A DNA stretch of 64,000 bases from Cupriavidus alkaliphilus (GCF_900094595.1 NZ_FMAD01000002.1:186001-250000), one strand, 5' to 3'; shown: positions 42,573 to 52,511, numbered from the stretch's first letter. The notes: generated by a model not told the origin, from the letters alone. Numbers and translations are program-made.

Positions 42573-42601
42573 AAAAAAACGCACCTTCGGGTGCGTTTTT
42601 T
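42573..42601 (+). terminator. Rho-independent terminator between erpA and phyH
   Basis: ACGCACC-TTCG-GGTGCGT hairpin with A-rich and T-rich flanks. Symmetric enough to serve both convergent genes. Confidence 0.92.
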
Positions 42602-42616
42602 GTTGTCCGCGCCGGC

Positions 42617-43414
42617 TTAGCGCGGCGCGCGCCAGACCACCGGGAACCAGTCTTCGCGCATGCGCTCGCCGGTTTGCTGGCCGATGCCGGGGAACGGCGG
42701 CGAGGTGCGTCCGGGGCGCTGCATGAAGCGCACGTCGTCGCCGAGGAAACGGGCCGAGAACGCCCGCCGCCGCCCGGTGCCGGTATTGCCGGCGGCACCG
42801 TGCACGGTGCGGAAGTCGAACACCACCGCATCGCCCGGCTCCAGTTCCGGGGCCAGCAGCGTGTGGCTGCCGTCCTCCACGTCCGGCATCTCCATGAAGG
42901 CGTCGTCGCCGCCGTAGAAGTTCTCGTTGCTGGCCCAGCGCTTGGGCCGCACCAGCCGCGGCCAGCGGTGCGAGCCGGCCACCACGCGCAGTGTGTTGGC
43001 CTGCGTGACGGGGTCCAGAGGAATCCAGTAGCTCGCGGTCTGGGTGCCGTCGACGCAGTAGTAGGGCAAGTCCTGGTGCCATGGGGTCGGCTTGGCGGTG
43101 CCGGGCTCCTTGACCAGGATGTGCTCGTGGAACACCTGCACCGCCTGCGACTGCATGATCCGTCCGGCGATGCCGGCCGCGGCCGACTCGCGGATAAAGG
43201 CGGCGAACGGTGCGATGCGCTGCCAGTTGCAATAGTCCTCGAAGAAGCGCCCACCCTCCCCGGCGCGCACGTTCTCGATGGCAAAGGGGCCGGGCTCGGC
43301 CAGGTTCTGCGCGAAGCCTTCACGCAGGCGCTCGACCCAGTCGGTAAAGGCGCCGCGCAAGACCAGTACGCCGTCGCGCTGGTAGGTGTCGATCTGTTCC
43401 GGGGTGATGTCCAT
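42617..43414 (-). CDS. Phytanoyl-CoA dioxygenase family protein
   Basis: 265 residues from MDITPEQIDTYQRDGVLVLRG. An Fe(II)/2-oxoglutarate oxygenase: the facial triad is H113 and D115 (TPWHQDLPYY) with H205 (FRTVHGAAGN), and the Arg cluster at 215-217 probably binds 2-oxoglutarate. The family hydroxylates many small molecules, so the substrate is open. It is divergent from a LysR gene, with a three-half-site operator in the 90-bp gap, and is very probably that regulator's target. Confidence 0.87.
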   Translation of the reverse strand: MDITPEQIDTYQRDGVLVLRGAFTDWVERLREGFAQNLAEPGPFAIENVRAGEGGRFFEDYCNWQRIAPFAAFIRESAAAGIAGRIMQSQAVQVFHEHILVKEPGTAKPTPWHQDLPYYCVDGTQTASYWIPLDPVTQANTLRVVAGSHRWPRLVRPKRWASNENFYGGDDAFMEMPDVEDGSHTLLAPELEPGDAVVFDFRTVHGAAGNTGTGRRRAFSARFLGDDVRFMQRPGRTSPPFPGIGQQTGERMREDWFPVVWRAPR

Positions 43415-43461
43415 GGCGATAGGTGTGGGGGCGATGGGCCCAGTATCGCCATGCGCGTGGG

Positions 43462-43501
43462 ATAGGAAAAGCATATATTTCCTATGTTGCGATATAGGAA
43501 A
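43462..43501. promoter_or_regulatory. Three-half-site operator between phyH and lysR
   Basis: ATAGGAAA (43462-43469), TTTCCTAT (43478-43485) and ATAGGAAA (43494-43501) alternate in direction with exactly 8 bp between each. This gives two overlapping perfect inverted repeats, ending two bases before the LysR start codon. It fits binding of a LysR tetramer and autoregulation. Confidence 0.7.
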
Positions 43502-43503
43502 AC

Positions 43504-44418
43504 ATGATCCCCTTCTCATTCCGCCAGCTCGAGTATTTTGTCGCCGCCGCCGAGCACGGCAGCATCAGCGCGGCGGCTCGGGCGCGCCATGTGTCGCAGC
43601 CGTCGGTATCGACCGCGATCGCCCAGCTGGAGGGCACGCTGGGCGAGCCGCTGTTCAGGCGGCAGGTCAGCCGCGGGCTGTCGCTGACCCCGGCCGGGCA
43701 GCGCCTGCTGGGCAAGGCCCGCGACGTGCTGGCGCTGGCCGCGGGGCTTGCCGCCGACGATGGCGCCGGCCGCGGCCTGAGCGGCCAGCTGTCGCTGACC
43801 TGTTTCCAGGACCTGGGCCCATACTTCGTGCCGCGCCTGCTTGCGGGACTGCGCGAGCGCCACCCCGGCATCTCGGTGACGCTGTTCGAGGCCGACCTCG
43901 CCACCGTTCATCGCACCTTGCACGCCGGCAAGGCTGAGCTGGCGCTGACCTACGAACTGGGACTCGACGCCCGCACCGAGCGCCGTACGCTGGCAGAGCT
44001 GGCGCCCTACGCGTTGATCCCGGCTGCCCATCCGCTGGCAGGCGGCGCCGATGTCAGCCTGGCCGACCTGGCCGGCGAGCGGCTCATCCTCGAAGACATT
44101 CCCCAGACCCGCGAGTACTTCCTGTCATTGTTCTGGGCGCATGGGCTGCGCCCGGCGCTGCACCAGTACACGCAGACCTTCGAGATGCAGCGCGGGCTGG
44201 TGGCGCATGGCTATGGCGTGGCGCTGTCGTGCACGCGGCCCGCGGGCGACCACAGCTACGACGGCGTGCCGATCGCCTGCCTGCCGCTGCGCGAGCCGGT
44301 GACGCCGCAGCGTGTGGTGCTGGCGCATTCGCCGGCCATGCGGGCGTCGCCGCTGGCGCAGGCGTTCATGGATTGGGTCGATGCAGGGGAGGGCGGCGCC
44401 GGGGTTCAGCGCGGGTAG
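43504..44418 (+). CDS. LysR-family regulator divergent from phyH
   Basis: 304 residues. The N-terminal winged helix-turn-helix is clear ([34 protein letters not shown]), and the co-inducer domain starts at about residue 90 ([17 protein letters not shown]). The gene begins two bases after the operator, so it should repress itself when bound. The partner gene encodes the phytanoyl-CoA dioxygenase-like enzyme. Confidence 0.88.
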   Translation: MIPFSFRQLEYFVAAAEHGSISAAARARHVSQPSVSTAIAQLEGTLGEPLFRRQVSRGLSLTPAGQRLLGKARDVLALAAGLAADDGAGRGLSGQLSLTCFQDLGPYFVPRLLAGLRERHPGISVTLFEADLATVHRTLHAGKAELALTYELGLDARTERRTLAELAPYALIPAAHPLAGGADVSLADLAGERLILEDIPQTREYFLSLFWAHGLRPALHQYTQTFEMQRGLVAHGYGVALSCTRPAGDHSYDGVPIACLPLREPVTPQRVVLAHSPAMRASPLAQAFMDWVDAGEGGAGVQRG

Positions 44419-45533
44419 ATCGCGCCCAGCACGCGCGGCCCGGCGGCGCCGGTCACGGTGGGGACGTTGCCGGGCAGGCGCAGCAGGCACTGGCGCGCCA
44501 GCCAGGCAAAGGCGATGGCTTCGACCTGCGACACCGGCACGCCGTAGTCGTCGGAGGTCTCGATGGCCACGCCAGGCAGGGCCTGCGCCAGCCGCGCCAT
44601 CACGAAGGCATTGCGCGCGCCGCCGCCGCAGACGATCAGCCGCCGCGCGGCGGGCGCGCTGGCGCGCACGTCGCGCGCGATGGCCTCGGCGGTCAGTGCC
44701 GCCAGGGTGGCCTGCACGTCGGCTGGCGCGAGCTGCGCAAACGCCGTCAGCCGGGCTTCCAGCCAGCCGGGATGAAACAGGTCGCGACCGGTGCTCTTGG
44801 GCGGCGCCGCGCTGAAATAGGGCTCGGCCAGGCACTGCGCCAGCAGCGCGGCGTCGACGCGCCCGCTGGCGGCCCAGTCGCCGTTGCTGTCGAAGGCCAG
44901 TCCGCGGTGGCGGCCGATCCAGTAGTCGAGCAGCGCATTGCCCGGCCCGCAGTCGAAGCCGCTGACGGGGCCGTCCGCAGCCGGCAGGATGCTGATGTTG
45001 GAGATGCCGCCGATATTGCAGGCCACGCGGGTCTCGGCGTCGCTGCCGAACAGCGCGTGGTGCAGCGCCGGCACCAGCGGTGCGCCCTGTCCGCCGGCGG
45101 CGAGGTCGCGGCTGCGGAAGTCCGCCACCACGTCGATGCCGGCCAGCTCGGCCAGCCGCGCCGGATGCTGGCTCTGGCGGGTATAGCCGATGCCGTCGTA
45201 GAGGCCGGGCCGGTGGCGGATGGTCTGGCCGTGGGCGCCGATGGCGGCGACCGAGGCGGCATCGATGCGCGCCTCGCGCAACAGCGCGGCGACGCAGTCG
45301 GCGTACACCTGCGCCAGCGCGTTGGCCGCCAGGGCTTCGCGGTGGATCTCGTCCTCGCCCGGCTGCTGCAGGGCGCCGAAGGCGGCGCGCAGCGTGTCGG
45401 GGAAGGGCTGGCTGGCGGCCGCCAGCACCGCGGGGCGCGCGCCGCTGAAATCGACCAGCACCGCATCGGCACCGTCCATGCTGGTGCCGGACATAATGCC
45501 GATATAGCGTTCGCTGCCGGGCACGGGGATCAC
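44406..45533 (-). CDS. anmK: Anhydro-N-acetylmuramic acid kinase
   Basis: About 375 residues. [21 protein letters not shown] is the signature ATP/substrate loop; [35 protein letters not shown] and [12 protein letters not shown] follow as in AnmK. It opens and phosphorylates anhydroMurNAc to MurNAc-6-P in cell-wall recycling. There is no ATG before the signature; the GTG 11 bp after the preceding stop was chosen (a second GTG nine bases later is possible). It overlaps the 3' end of the convergent lysR by 13 bp and is coupled to the M23 peptidase gene. Confidence 0.93.
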   Translation of the reverse strand: MIPVPGSERYIGIMSGTSMDGADAVLVDFSGARPAVLAAASQPFPDTLRAAFGALQQPGEDEIHREALAANALAQVYADCVAALLREARIDAASVAAIGAHGQTIRHRPGLYDGIGYTRQSQHPARLAELAGIDVVADFRSRDLAAGGQGAPLVPALHHALFGSDAETRVACNIGGISNISILPAADGPVSGFDCGPGNALLDYWIGRHRGLAFDSNGDWAASGRVDAALLAQCLAEPYFSAAPPKSTGRDLFHPGWLEARLTAFAQLAPADVQATLAALTAEAIARDVRASAPAARRLIVCGGGARNAFVMARLAQALPGVAIETSDDYGVPVSQVEAIAFAWLARQCLLRLPGNVPTVTGAAGPRVLGAIYPR

Positions 45534-45544
45534 GGTGGACGCGG

Positions 45545-46936
45545 TCAGTTGGCGGCGGTCAGCACGTTGTAGGTGCGCAGCGCGTTGATGCGGCTGAGCA
45601 GCCCGCTGGTGTAGGTCAGGAATTCCTGGCGCGACTTGCCGGTCAGCGCGGGCGATTCCATCAGCGTGATGGTCAGCGGGTTCTGCGGCACGTCGTTGAA
45701 GCGGAACTCGTAGTGCAGGTGCGGGCCGGTGGCCCAGCCGGTCGCGCCGACATAGCCGATCAGCTGGCCCTGACGCACCGTCTGCCCCTGGCGCATGCCG
45801 GCAAAGCCGGACAGGTGCGCGTAGTAGGTGGAGTAGCCGTTGGGATGCGACAGGATGATGATGTTGCCGTAGCCGTTCTGCTGGCCGACGAACTCGACCA
45901 CGCCGTCGCCGGTCGCCAGCACCTTGGTGCCGGTGGGGGCGGCGAAGTCGACGCCCTTGTGCTGGGCCCAGTCGTGATGCAGCGGATGCTCGCGGCCGCC
46001 GAAGCCCGACGACACGCGCGAGAACTCCACCGGCGAGCGCAGGAACGGCCGCTTCATGCTGCGCCCGTCGAAGGTGTAGTAGGCCCCGCCGTCCTTGCTG
46101 CCCTCGGGAGCGAACCACAGCGCCTGGTGCAGCTGGTTGCGGTTGATCAGTTCGAGCGCGACCACGCGGCCGTTGCGCACGAAGGTGCCGTCGCGGAAGC
46201 CCGCCTCATAGATGATGCGGAAGCGGTCGCCGGCGGCGATGTCATGGTGGAAGTCGATCACGCCGGAGAAGATCGACAGCATCTGCTGCACCACTTCGTC
46301 GGGCACGTTGGCCGCGTCCATGGCCTTGAAGAAGCCGCCGGAGGAAATCGCGCCCGAAGCCATCTCGTAGTGCACGTCGTTGTCGACGCGCTGCACCTTG
46401 GCTTTGTAGGCGGCGGCGGTGTCGCCGCTGGCGGCGCGCACGCGCTCGATCACCAGCTCGCGCGAGGCCGCGGCGTCGCCGCCCAGGTTGGCCTGCAGCG
46501 ACACCAGCGTGTTGCTCTCGTCGATTTCCGCCTGCACCGCCTGGCCCGGGTTCAGGTTGAACAGGCCGCGCGCGGTGGGGTTCTTGACGATGAACGCCTG
46601 CGCGTCGGCATCGTCCACGCCCAGGCGCTTGAGCAGGCTGGCAATGGTGTCGCCGCGCTGCATGCGCTCTTCGCGCACGTACACGGCCTGGGTATCGGTG
46701 AGCTGTTCGAGCTGTTCGCGCACGTCGGGCATGCGCAGGGCCTGCTGGGTGCGGGGCGCGCGCGGATCGTCGTAGGCGCTGCGGGGCGCGACACCCATGG
46801 CCGCGGCCATGCCGAGCGTGAAGATCGCACCGACCGAGGCCGTCAGTTGTTTGCGCCGCCGCGCATGCTGGGGATTGGTCGGATCGACCAGCACCACCAG
46901 CTCACGCGCGAAAACTTCGCGGAGTCTGGACCACAT
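45545..46936 (-). CDS. M23-family murein endopeptidase
   Basis: 463 residues. A basic N-terminus leads into one membrane segment (about 32-50). A LysM-like/OapA-like region follows (about 85-170). The C-terminal LytM domain has the zinc ligands H326 and D330 (HKGVDF) and H406-x-H408 (HLHYEF). It should cleave peptidoglycan cross-links in the periplasm, anchored to the inner membrane. A GTG one codon upstream is an alternative start. anmK follows after 11 bp, linking wall cleavage with wall recycling. Confidence 0.92.
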   Translation of the reverse strand: MWSRLREVFARELVVLVDPTNPQHARRRKQLTASVGAIFTLGMAAAMGVAPRSAYDDPRAPRTQQALRMPDVREQLEQLTDTQAVYVREERMQRGDTIASLLKRLGVDDADAQAFIVKNPTARGLFNLNPGQAVQAEIDESNTLVSLQANLGGDAAASRELVIERVRAASGDTAAAYKAKVQRVDNDVHYEMASGAISSGGFFKAMDAANVPDEVVQQMLSIFSGVIDFHHDIAAGDRFRIIYEAGFRDGTFVRNGRVVALELINRNQLHQALWFAPEGSKDGGAYYTFDGRSMKRPFLRSPVEFSRVSSGFGGREHPLHHDWAQHKGVDFAAPTGTKVLATGDGVVEFVGQQNGYGNIIILSHPNGYSTYYAHLSGFAGMRQGQTVRQGQLIGYVGATGWATGPHLHYEFRFNDVPQNPLTITLMESPALTGKSRQEFLTYTSGLLSRINALRTYNVLTAAN

Positions 46937-47185
46937 CACGTAAAATTCAACCTTGGTCTGAGCCCGCTGCCGGGGACGATGTGTCTCGTCTGCCTTCCTC
47001 CCCCGAGGTGCGGCGCGTGCTGTCAGTATTCAGTAATCTTGGCCGCCTGCCTTGCTGTGCAAAGTGACGGGTGGCGCACCGGAAAGGCTTCCGCAGGCGC
47101 CCGGAAACGCGGATTATACCAAAATCCGGCCCTGGCGGCTGTCGGCAGATTTCCTAAAATTTCAAGTATTTCAAAGACTTACGTG
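46937..47185. other. 249-bp divergent gap between M23 peptidase and tyrS
   Basis: Contains the promoters for both genes. AAAATTC and TTATACC (47113-47119) give AT-rich patches. No T-box or other known leader motif was recognised before tyrS. Confidence 0.5.
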
Positions 47186-48427
47186 ATGACTGAAGTTGCC
47201 TCGGCCGCACCGGCCAAATACCCCCTGACGCCCTCGGTGATGCAGGCCCTGGAAATCTCCAGGCGCGGCTGCGACGAGCTGCTGATCGAAGCGGAGTGGG
47301 CGCAGAAGCTGGCGCGCAGCGAGGCCACCGGCGTGCCGCTGCGCATCAAGCTGGGCCTGGACCCGACCGCGCCCGACATCCATATCGGCCACACCGTGGT
47401 GCTGAACAAGCTGCGCCAGCTGCAGGACCTCGGCCACCAGGTGATTTTCCTGATCGGCGACTTCACCTCGACCATCGGCGACCCATCGGGCCGCAACAGC
47501 ACGCGCCCGCCGCTCACGCGCGAGCAGATCGAGGCCAATGCCCAGACCTACTACCGCCAGGCCAGCCTGGTGCTCGACCCGGCCCGCACCGAGATCCGCT
47601 ACAACAGCGAATGGTGCGATCCGCTCGGCGCGCGCGGCATGATCCAGCTCGCCGCCAAGTACACCGTGGCGCGCATGATGGAGCGCGACGACTTCACCAA
47701 GCGCTTCCGCTCCGGGATTCCGATTTCCGTGCACGAGTTCCTCTACCCGCTGATGCAGGGTTACGACTCGGTGGCGCTGAAGTCCGACCTGGAACTGGGC
47801 GGCACCGATCAGAAGTTCAACCTGCTGGTGGGGCGCGAGCTGCAGAAGGAATACGGCCAGGAACCGCAGTGCATCCTGACCATGCCGCTGCTGGTGGGCC
47901 TGGACGGCGTCGAGAAGATGTCCAAGTCCAAGGGCAACTACGTAGGCGTGACCGAGGCCCCGAACGAGATGTTCGGCAAGCTGATGAGCATCTCCGACGA
48001 CCTGATGTGGCAGTACTTCACGCTGCTGTCGTTCCGCCCGATGAGCGAGATCGACCTGATGAAGCAGGAGATCGCCGCCGGCCGCAACCCGCGCGACTGC
48101 AAGGTGCTGCTGGCGCAGGAGATCGTGGCGCGCTTCCACAGCCAGGCCGATGCCGAGAAGGCGCTGGAAGACTTCAACCACCGCGCCCGCGGCGGCGTGC
48201 CGGACGATATCCCGGCGGTAAGCCTGGCCGGCGCGCCGCTGGGCATCGCGCAGCTGCTCAAGCAGGCCAACCTGGTGCCGTCGACCTCGGAAGCCAACCG
48301 CAATATCGAGCAGGGCGGCGTCAAGATCGACGGCGCCACCGTGAGCGACAAGGCCACCAAGGTGGCCGCGGGCACCTACGTCGTGCAGGTCGGCAAGCGC
48401 CGCTTCGCGCGCGTGACGCTGGCCTGA
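47186..48427 (+). CDS. tyrS: Tyrosine-tRNA ligase
   Basis: 413 residues. A class I synthetase with HIGH at 66-69 and KMSKS at 244-248, and a C-terminal S4 RNA-binding domain (about 345-410, [20 protein letters not shown]). The length and motif spacing fit the TyrZ-like bacterial type. It charges tRNA-Tyr. dtd follows by 7 bp. Confidence 0.96.
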   Translation: MTEVASAAPAKYPLTPSVMQALEISRRGCDELLIEAEWAQKLARSEATGVPLRIKLGLDPTAPDIHIGHTVVLNKLRQLQDLGHQVIFLIGDFTSTIGDPSGRNSTRPPLTREQIEANAQTYYRQASLVLDPARTEIRYNSEWCDPLGARGMIQLAAKYTVARMMERDDFTKRFRSGIPISVHEFLYPLMQGYDSVALKSDLELGGTDQKFNLLVGRELQKEYGQEPQCILTMPLLVGLDGVEKMSKSKGNYVGVTEAPNEMFGKLMSISDDLMWQYFTLLSFRPMSEIDLMKQEIAAGRNPRDCKVLLAQEIVARFHSQADAEKALEDFNHRARGGVPDDIPAVSLAGAPLGIAQLLKQANLVPSTSEANRNIEQGGVKIDGATVSDKATKVAAGTYVVQVGKRRFARVTLA

Positions 48428-48434
48428 GGCGGCG

Positions 48435-48896
48435 ATGATCGCGCTGATCCAGCGGGTGGCCCAGGCCCGCGTCACGGTCGCAGGCCGCACCACCGGCGAG
48501 ATCGGCGCCGGCCTGCTGGCGCTGGTCTGCGCCGAGCGGGGCGACACCGAGGCGCAGGCAGAGCGGCTGCTGGCCAAGATGCTGTCGTACCGGGTGTTTT
48601 CCGATGCGGCGGGCAAAATGAACCTGCCGGTGCAGAACATGGACGGCAACGGCAATCCGGGCGGATTGCTGGTGGTGTCGCAGTTCACGCTGGCGGCCGA
48701 TACCAACAGCGGCACGCGGCCCAGCTTTACCCCCGCGGCCTCGCCCGAGGACGGCCGGCGCCTGTACGAGCATTTCGTGGCGCGGGCGCGCGCGGCGCAT
48801 CCGCAGGTGCAGACCGGCGAGTTCGGCGCGATGATGCAGGTCAGCCTGGTCAACGACGGTCCGGTCACGTTCTGGCTGCGCGTGGCACCGGCCTGA
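48435..48896 (+). CDS. dtd: D-aminoacyl-tRNA deacylase
   Basis: 153 residues, the standard Dtd length. The two active-site motifs are [17 protein letters not shown] and the Gly-cisPro element in NDGPVTFWL. It removes D-amino acids (notably D-Tyr) and glycine mischarged on tRNA. Its coupling with tyrS fits this proofreading role. Confidence 0.95.
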   Translation: MIALIQRVAQARVTVAGRTTGEIGAGLLALVCAERGDTEAQAERLLAKMLSYRVFSDAAGKMNLPVQNMDGNGNPGGLLVVSQFTLAADTNSGTRPSFTPAASPEDGRRLYEHFVARARAAHPQVQTGEFGAMMQVSLVNDGPVTFWLRVAPA

Positions 48897-48948
48897 ACCG
48901 ATTCGAAGCTGCCGCGTCTACGGCGCGGCATCAAGACAGGAGAGACAA

Positions 48949-49608
48949 ATGAAACTCTGGAGCAAGTCCTTCAACGACAACGCGCCGATCCCCGGTGAGT
49001 TCGCCTTCTGCGTGCCCGACGCCGCCGCCCACGTGGCCCTGTCGAACAACCGCAATCCCGACCTGCACTGGGAAGATGCGCCGGCCGAGACGCGCTCGTT
49101 CGTGCTGATCTGCCACGACCGCGACGTCCCCAGCAAGGGTGACGACGTCAACCAGGAAGGCCGCGAAGTGCCGGCCTCGCTGCCGCGCGTGGACTTCTTC
49201 CACTGGGTGCTGGTCGACATCCCGCCCGGCCTGACCTCGATCGCCGCGGGCTCGCACAGCGACGGCGTGATCGCGCGCGGCAAGCCGGGCCCGGAGGCCA
49301 CCGGCGGCACTGCCACCGCGGGCGGCCTGCGCCACGGCATCAACGACTATACCGGCTGGTTCGCCGGCGATGCCGACATGAAGGGCGACTACTACGGCTA
49401 TGACGGCCCGTGCCCGCCGTGGAACGACGCGCTGCTGCACCACTACGTGTTCACGCTGTATGCGCTCGACCTCGACCGGCTGCCGCTGGAAGGCACCTTT
49501 ACCGGCACCCAGGTGCGCGAGGCGATCCAGGGCCACGTGCTGGCGCAGGCCAGCCTGACCGGCACCTATACGCTGAACCCGAAGCTGGCAAAGGCATCGG
49601 CAGCCTGA
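48949..49608 (+). CDS. YbhB/YbcL-family PEBP-like protein
   Basis: 219 residues. A phosphatidylethanolamine-binding-protein fold: NPDLHWEDAPAETRSFVLICHDRDVP and YYGYDGPCPPWNDALLHHYVFTLYALD (the ligand-pocket DGPCPP/HHY motif). No signal peptide, so probably cytoplasmic. Bacterial members are poorly understood and are often called Raf-kinase-inhibitor-like. GAGAGAC lies before the ATG. Confidence 0.87.
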   Translation: MKLWSKSFNDNAPIPGEFAFCVPDAAAHVALSNNRNPDLHWEDAPAETRSFVLICHDRDVPSKGDDVNQEGREVPASLPRVDFFHWVLVDIPPGLTSIAAGSHSDGVIARGKPGPEATGGTATAGGLRHGINDYTGWFAGDADMKGDYYGYDGPCPPWNDALLHHYVFTLYALDLDRLPLEGTFTGTQVREAIQGHVLAQASLTGTYTLNPKLAKASAA

Positions 49609-49691
49609 AGCCGGGCCGGTGCCGCGTCCTGCGCGGTGCCGGGCCGGCATGGCCCCAAGCAAGCACCCGCAGCAACCCCGAAGGAAACGGC

Positions 49692-50366
49692 ATGTCGCAA
49701 AGCCCCGGGCCGCATTCGCTGGCCTTTACCCACCTGATCGTGATCCGCCACGGCGAAACGGCCTGGAACCGGGAGCGCCGGCTGCAAGGCCAGCTCGATA
49801 TTCCGCTGAACGACACCGGCCATGCGCAGGCACGGGCGCTGGCAACTGCGCTGGCGGGCGAGCCGATCGATGCGGTGTATTCCAGCGACCTGTCGCGCGC
49901 GATGGAAACCGCCGCGCCGCTGGCCGAGGCGCTGGGGCTGCAGGTGCGTGCCGATGCGCGCCTGCGCGAGCGCAGCTACGGCGCGCTGCAGGGCAAGACA
50001 TACGCCGAGGTGGCCGAGCACCTTCCGGAAGACTTTGCCCGCTGGCAGGCGCGCGTGCCCGATTACGCGCCGCCCGAGGGCGAGTCGCTGCTGGGCTTCC
50101 ACGAACGCGCGGTCGATGCGGTGCTGGCGCTGTCGCGCCGGCACCCGGGCGAGCGCATCGCGCTGGTCGCGCACGGCGGCGTGCTCGACTGCCTCTACCG
50201 CGAGGCCACCGGCATGACGCTGGAAGCGCCACGCCAGCACGAGCTGCTCAATGCCAGCGTCAACCGGCTGCGCAGCGACAGCACCCACCTGACCCTGGCC
50301 CAGTGGGGCGACGTCAGCCACCTCGAGAACCTGGCGCTGGACGAGGTGGACCGGCGCGTGCCGTAG
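49692..50366 (+). CDS. Histidine phosphatase (phosphoglycerate mutase-like)
   Basis: 224 residues. IRHGETAWNRERRLQGQLDIPLND holds the catalytic His of the RHGE motif; VYSSDLSRAMETAAPLAE and LVAHGGVLDCLYRE (second His) complete the site. The family includes GpmB, CobC and broad phosphatases; the cofactor-dependent mutase role is unlikely at this length. It is convergent with yhhQ, with only 8 bp between stops. Confidence 0.9.
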   Translation: MSQSPGPHSLAFTHLIVIRHGETAWNRERRLQGQLDIPLNDTGHAQARALATALAGEPIDAVYSSDLSRAMETAAPLAEALGLQVRADARLRERSYGALQGKTYAEVAEHLPEDFARWQARVPDYAPPEGESLLGFHERAVDAVLALSRRHPGERIALVAHGGVLDCLYREATGMTLEAPRQHELLNASVNRLRSDSTHLTLAQWGDVSHLENLALDEVDRRVP

Positions 50367-50374
50367 CCGCGGCG

Positions 50375-51100
50375 CTAGACCCTGACGCGGAACGGCGTGA
50401 AGTTGGTATGCCGGTCGAAATAATCTTCGTTCTCGGCCCGCTTCAGGAAGCCCACCACCTTGTACGTCACCGGTGTCATCACCACTTCCCAGCCGGTCTT
50501 CAGCACGTACTGCGCCACCGCCACCTGGACCACCTGCTCCAGCGGCCAGATGCCGTAGAAGGCGATCACATAGAACAGCGACGAGTCCACCAGCTCGCCG
50601 GCCAGCGTCGAGCCGATGGTGCGCGTCCACAGCCAGCGGCCGCCGGTCCACAGTTTCATCTTGGCCAGCACGTAGCTGTTGGTAAAGCTGCCGCAGCAGA
50701 ACGCAATCAGCGAACCGAGCGCGATGCGCCAGGTGTTGCCGAACACGTCCTGCAGGCTCTTCTGGTAGTCCGCCATGAACGGCGCGACCGGCATGTTCAG
50801 CACCACCACGCTCATGAAGGTGGCGAAGGCCAGCGCGGCAAAGCCTGCCCAGACCACGCGGCGGTCGCGCCCGTAGCCGTAGACCTCGGTGAGCACGTCG
50901 CCGAAGATGTATGAGACCGGGAAAAACAGCACGCCCGCGCCGAAGGTGACCGTGCCGATCAGCGGCAGAGTGACCTGCGCCGCCTTGGCCGCGCCGATCA
51001 GGTTCGAGCACAGCAGCACGGTGACGAAGGCCACCATGACGAAGTCGTAGTAGCGGTAGACGCGGCCGGCCTGGGGCGGGCTGGCGGTGGTGGCAGGCAT
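50375..51100 (-). CDS. yhhQ: Queuosine precursor transporter YhhQ
   Basis: 241 residues with about six membrane segments. VLLCSNLIGAAKAAQV, GVLFFPVSYIFGDVLTEVYGY and NSYVLAKMKLWTGG(R)WLWTRTIGST are the VUT-1/YhhQ family blocks. YhhQ imports queuine precursors (preQ0/preQ1) for tRNA modification. The start MPATTASPP was chosen; upstream residues are not conserved. Confidence 0.9.
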   Translation of the reverse strand: MPATTASPPQAGRVYRYYDFVMVAFVTVLLCSNLIGAAKAAQVTLPLIGTVTFGAGVLFFPVSYIFGDVLTEVYGYGRDRRVVWAGFAALAFATFMSVVVLNMPVAPFMADYQKSLQDVFGNTWRIALGSLIAFCCGSFTNSYVLAKMKLWTGGRWLWTRTIGSTLAGELVDSSLFYVIAFYGIWPLEQVVQVAVAQYVLKTGWEVVMTPVTYKVVGFLKRAENEDYFDRHTNFTPFRVRV

Positions 51101-51210
51101 GGGGACTCCCGGTCGCGTGCGCGCTGGCGCAGTGAGTTGGGCGCGATTATGCCAGCAGGCGGAGCGTTCGCGCACGCCGGGCGCCGCAGCGCGCCGCAGC
51201 CACCGCGGGC

Positions 51211-51243
51211 CCAGAAAGAAAATTCCCGGCCTGGGCCGGGAAT
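51211..51243 (-). terminator. Rho-independent terminator of the YSC84-like gene
   Basis: On the minus strand, ATTCCCGGCC and GGCCGGGAAT form a near-perfect 9-10 bp stem followed by TTTTCTTTC, about 50-80 bp after the gene's stop. Confidence 0.8.
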
Positions 51244-51288
51244 CGTGTCAGAGAGGACGGCCGCTGCCAGAGCGGCATCGCCGTGGTG

Positions 51289-51873
51289 TCAGATATCCAG
51301 CTTGCTGATCTTGGACCCGTTCACCGAGACGTCGAACATCAGGCCGGCGTTGGTCTGCACAAAGGCAATCACTGGCTGCTGGCTGGTCAGCGTGTCGAGC
51401 CGGCCGTCCGCGCCGATCTTCGCGACCGCCACGTTGGCATCCGCACCGGCTGTCCAGCCCTTGCTGGATACGAACTTGTTGTAAGCCTCGGGCGTCATGA
51501 ACATGATGATGACGGCCTTGGATTGTCCGCCGGCGGTCAGACCGACCGAGGCCTGCGTCGTGCTGTAGTAGCCGACCGTCGAGCCCTTCGAGCGCAGCGC
51601 GCCCTCGCCGTATTCGGCGCCCACGATAAAGCCGCCTGCCAGTACGCGCGGGAACACCAGGATGCCCTGCGCGCGTTGGGCCAGCTCGCGCGAGCCGTTG
51701 GCCGACGAGTACAGCCGGTTCAGCGCGCCATCGACGCCGGCATCGATTTCCTTGCGCTTGGCGGCCGGATCGTTCGAGGCGCTGGTGCCGGTGGTGGTGC
51801 AGCCCGCGGCCATCACGGTGGCGACGAGCAGGCCCGATCCGGCAACCCGGGTAACAAAGTGGCGACGATTCAT
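51289..51873 (-). CDS. YSC84-domain lipoprotein
   Basis: 194 residues. MNRRHFVTRVAGSGLLVATVMAAGCTTTG is a signal peptide with lipobox (MAAGC, Cys25), also bearing an RR pair. The mature part (AQGILVFPRVLAGGFIVGAEYGEGAL, QSKAVIIMFMTPEAYNKFV) is the YSC84/SYLF-like domain, a lipid-binding fold in eukaryotes. The bacterial role is unknown. It ends before a minus-strand terminator and lies 44 bp after another exported protein gene. Confidence 0.88.
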   Translation of the reverse strand: MNRRHFVTRVAGSGLLVATVMAAGCTTTGTSASNDPAAKRKEIDAGVDGALNRLYSSANGSRELAQRAQGILVFPRVLAGGFIVGAEYGEGALRSKGSTVGYYSTTQASVGLTAGGQSKAVIIMFMTPEAYNKFVSSKGWTAGADANVAVAKIGADGRLDTLTSQQPVIAFVQTNAGLMFDVSVNGSKISKLDI

Positions 51874-51917
51874 AGGTAACCTCCTGATGGGAAAAGTACC
51901 GCGCCTGATTCAGTGGC

Positions 51918-52511
51918 TCAGTTTGCTGCGGCTGCCGCTGGCGCCCTGACCGTAATGGCCACGACTTCACGGTAGACGATCTTGGCCATCTGGCCCTGCT
52001 TGATGCCCTTCAGGTCGATGGCCGGGTCTTGCACCTTGACCGTGCGCAGCGTCTCGCGCGGGCCGCGGAAGGTGAGCAGGCGCTTGGCCGGGTCGATCTT
52101 GGTGATCTGGGCGGTCACCGTGGTGGTGATCTCGCGCATGACGCCGGGCTTGCCGCCCTCGGCCGCGCGCGTGGTGCGGTCGACCGATTCCGCCAGTGCC
52201 GTCGCCTTGCTGTCGACCGGCTCGAGCGCAGCGACCAGCGCGGCGCCGCGCGCCACGGTGAGGATGTCACCCTTGCGGATCTGGCCGAAATTGCGGACTT
52301 CGTCGCCGCCTACCAGTTCCACCACATTGCCGCGCGGGCCTTGCACCAGCACTGCCTTGGTTTCGGGATCGATATCGACGATCTTGCCGCTGATGACCGC
52401 TTCTTCCGCCACGCCGACCGGCCCCGGCGGGCGCTGGGCGTTGGCCGTGCCGGCGCTGAATGCGGTCAGGGCGATAAGGGCGGCGAGCAGGCTGGAACAC
52501 TGGCGGATCAT
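51918..52511 (-). CDS. Exported protein of unknown function
   Basis: 197 residues. MIRQCSSLLAALIALTAFSAGTANAQ is a clear Sec signal peptide. The mature part is built from two similar beta-rich segments (GKIVDIDPETKAVLVQGPRGNVVEL and AQITKIDPAKRLLTFRGPRETLRTVKV), each followed by a helix or strand with IRKGD/IKQGQ, suggesting an internal duplication of an OB-like or DUF5666-like fold. I do not recognise a function. It probably shares a transcript with the YSC84 lipoprotein. Confidence 0.75.
   Translation of the reverse strand: MIRQCSSLLAALIALTAFSAGTANAQRPPGPVGVAEEAVISGKIVDIDPETKAVLVQGPRGNVVELVGGDEVRNFGQIRKGDILTVARGAALVAALEPVDSKATALAESVDRTTRAAEGGKPGVMREITTTVTAQITKIDPAKRLLTFRGPRETLRTVKVQDPAIDLKGIKQGQMAKIVYREVVAITVRAPAAAAAN

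Noticed and set aside
49609..49691. GC-rich repeats between the PEBP-like and phosphatase genes
   Set aside because: Short imperfect GGGCCGG repeats expected from base composition, with no T-run or symmetry strong enough to call.
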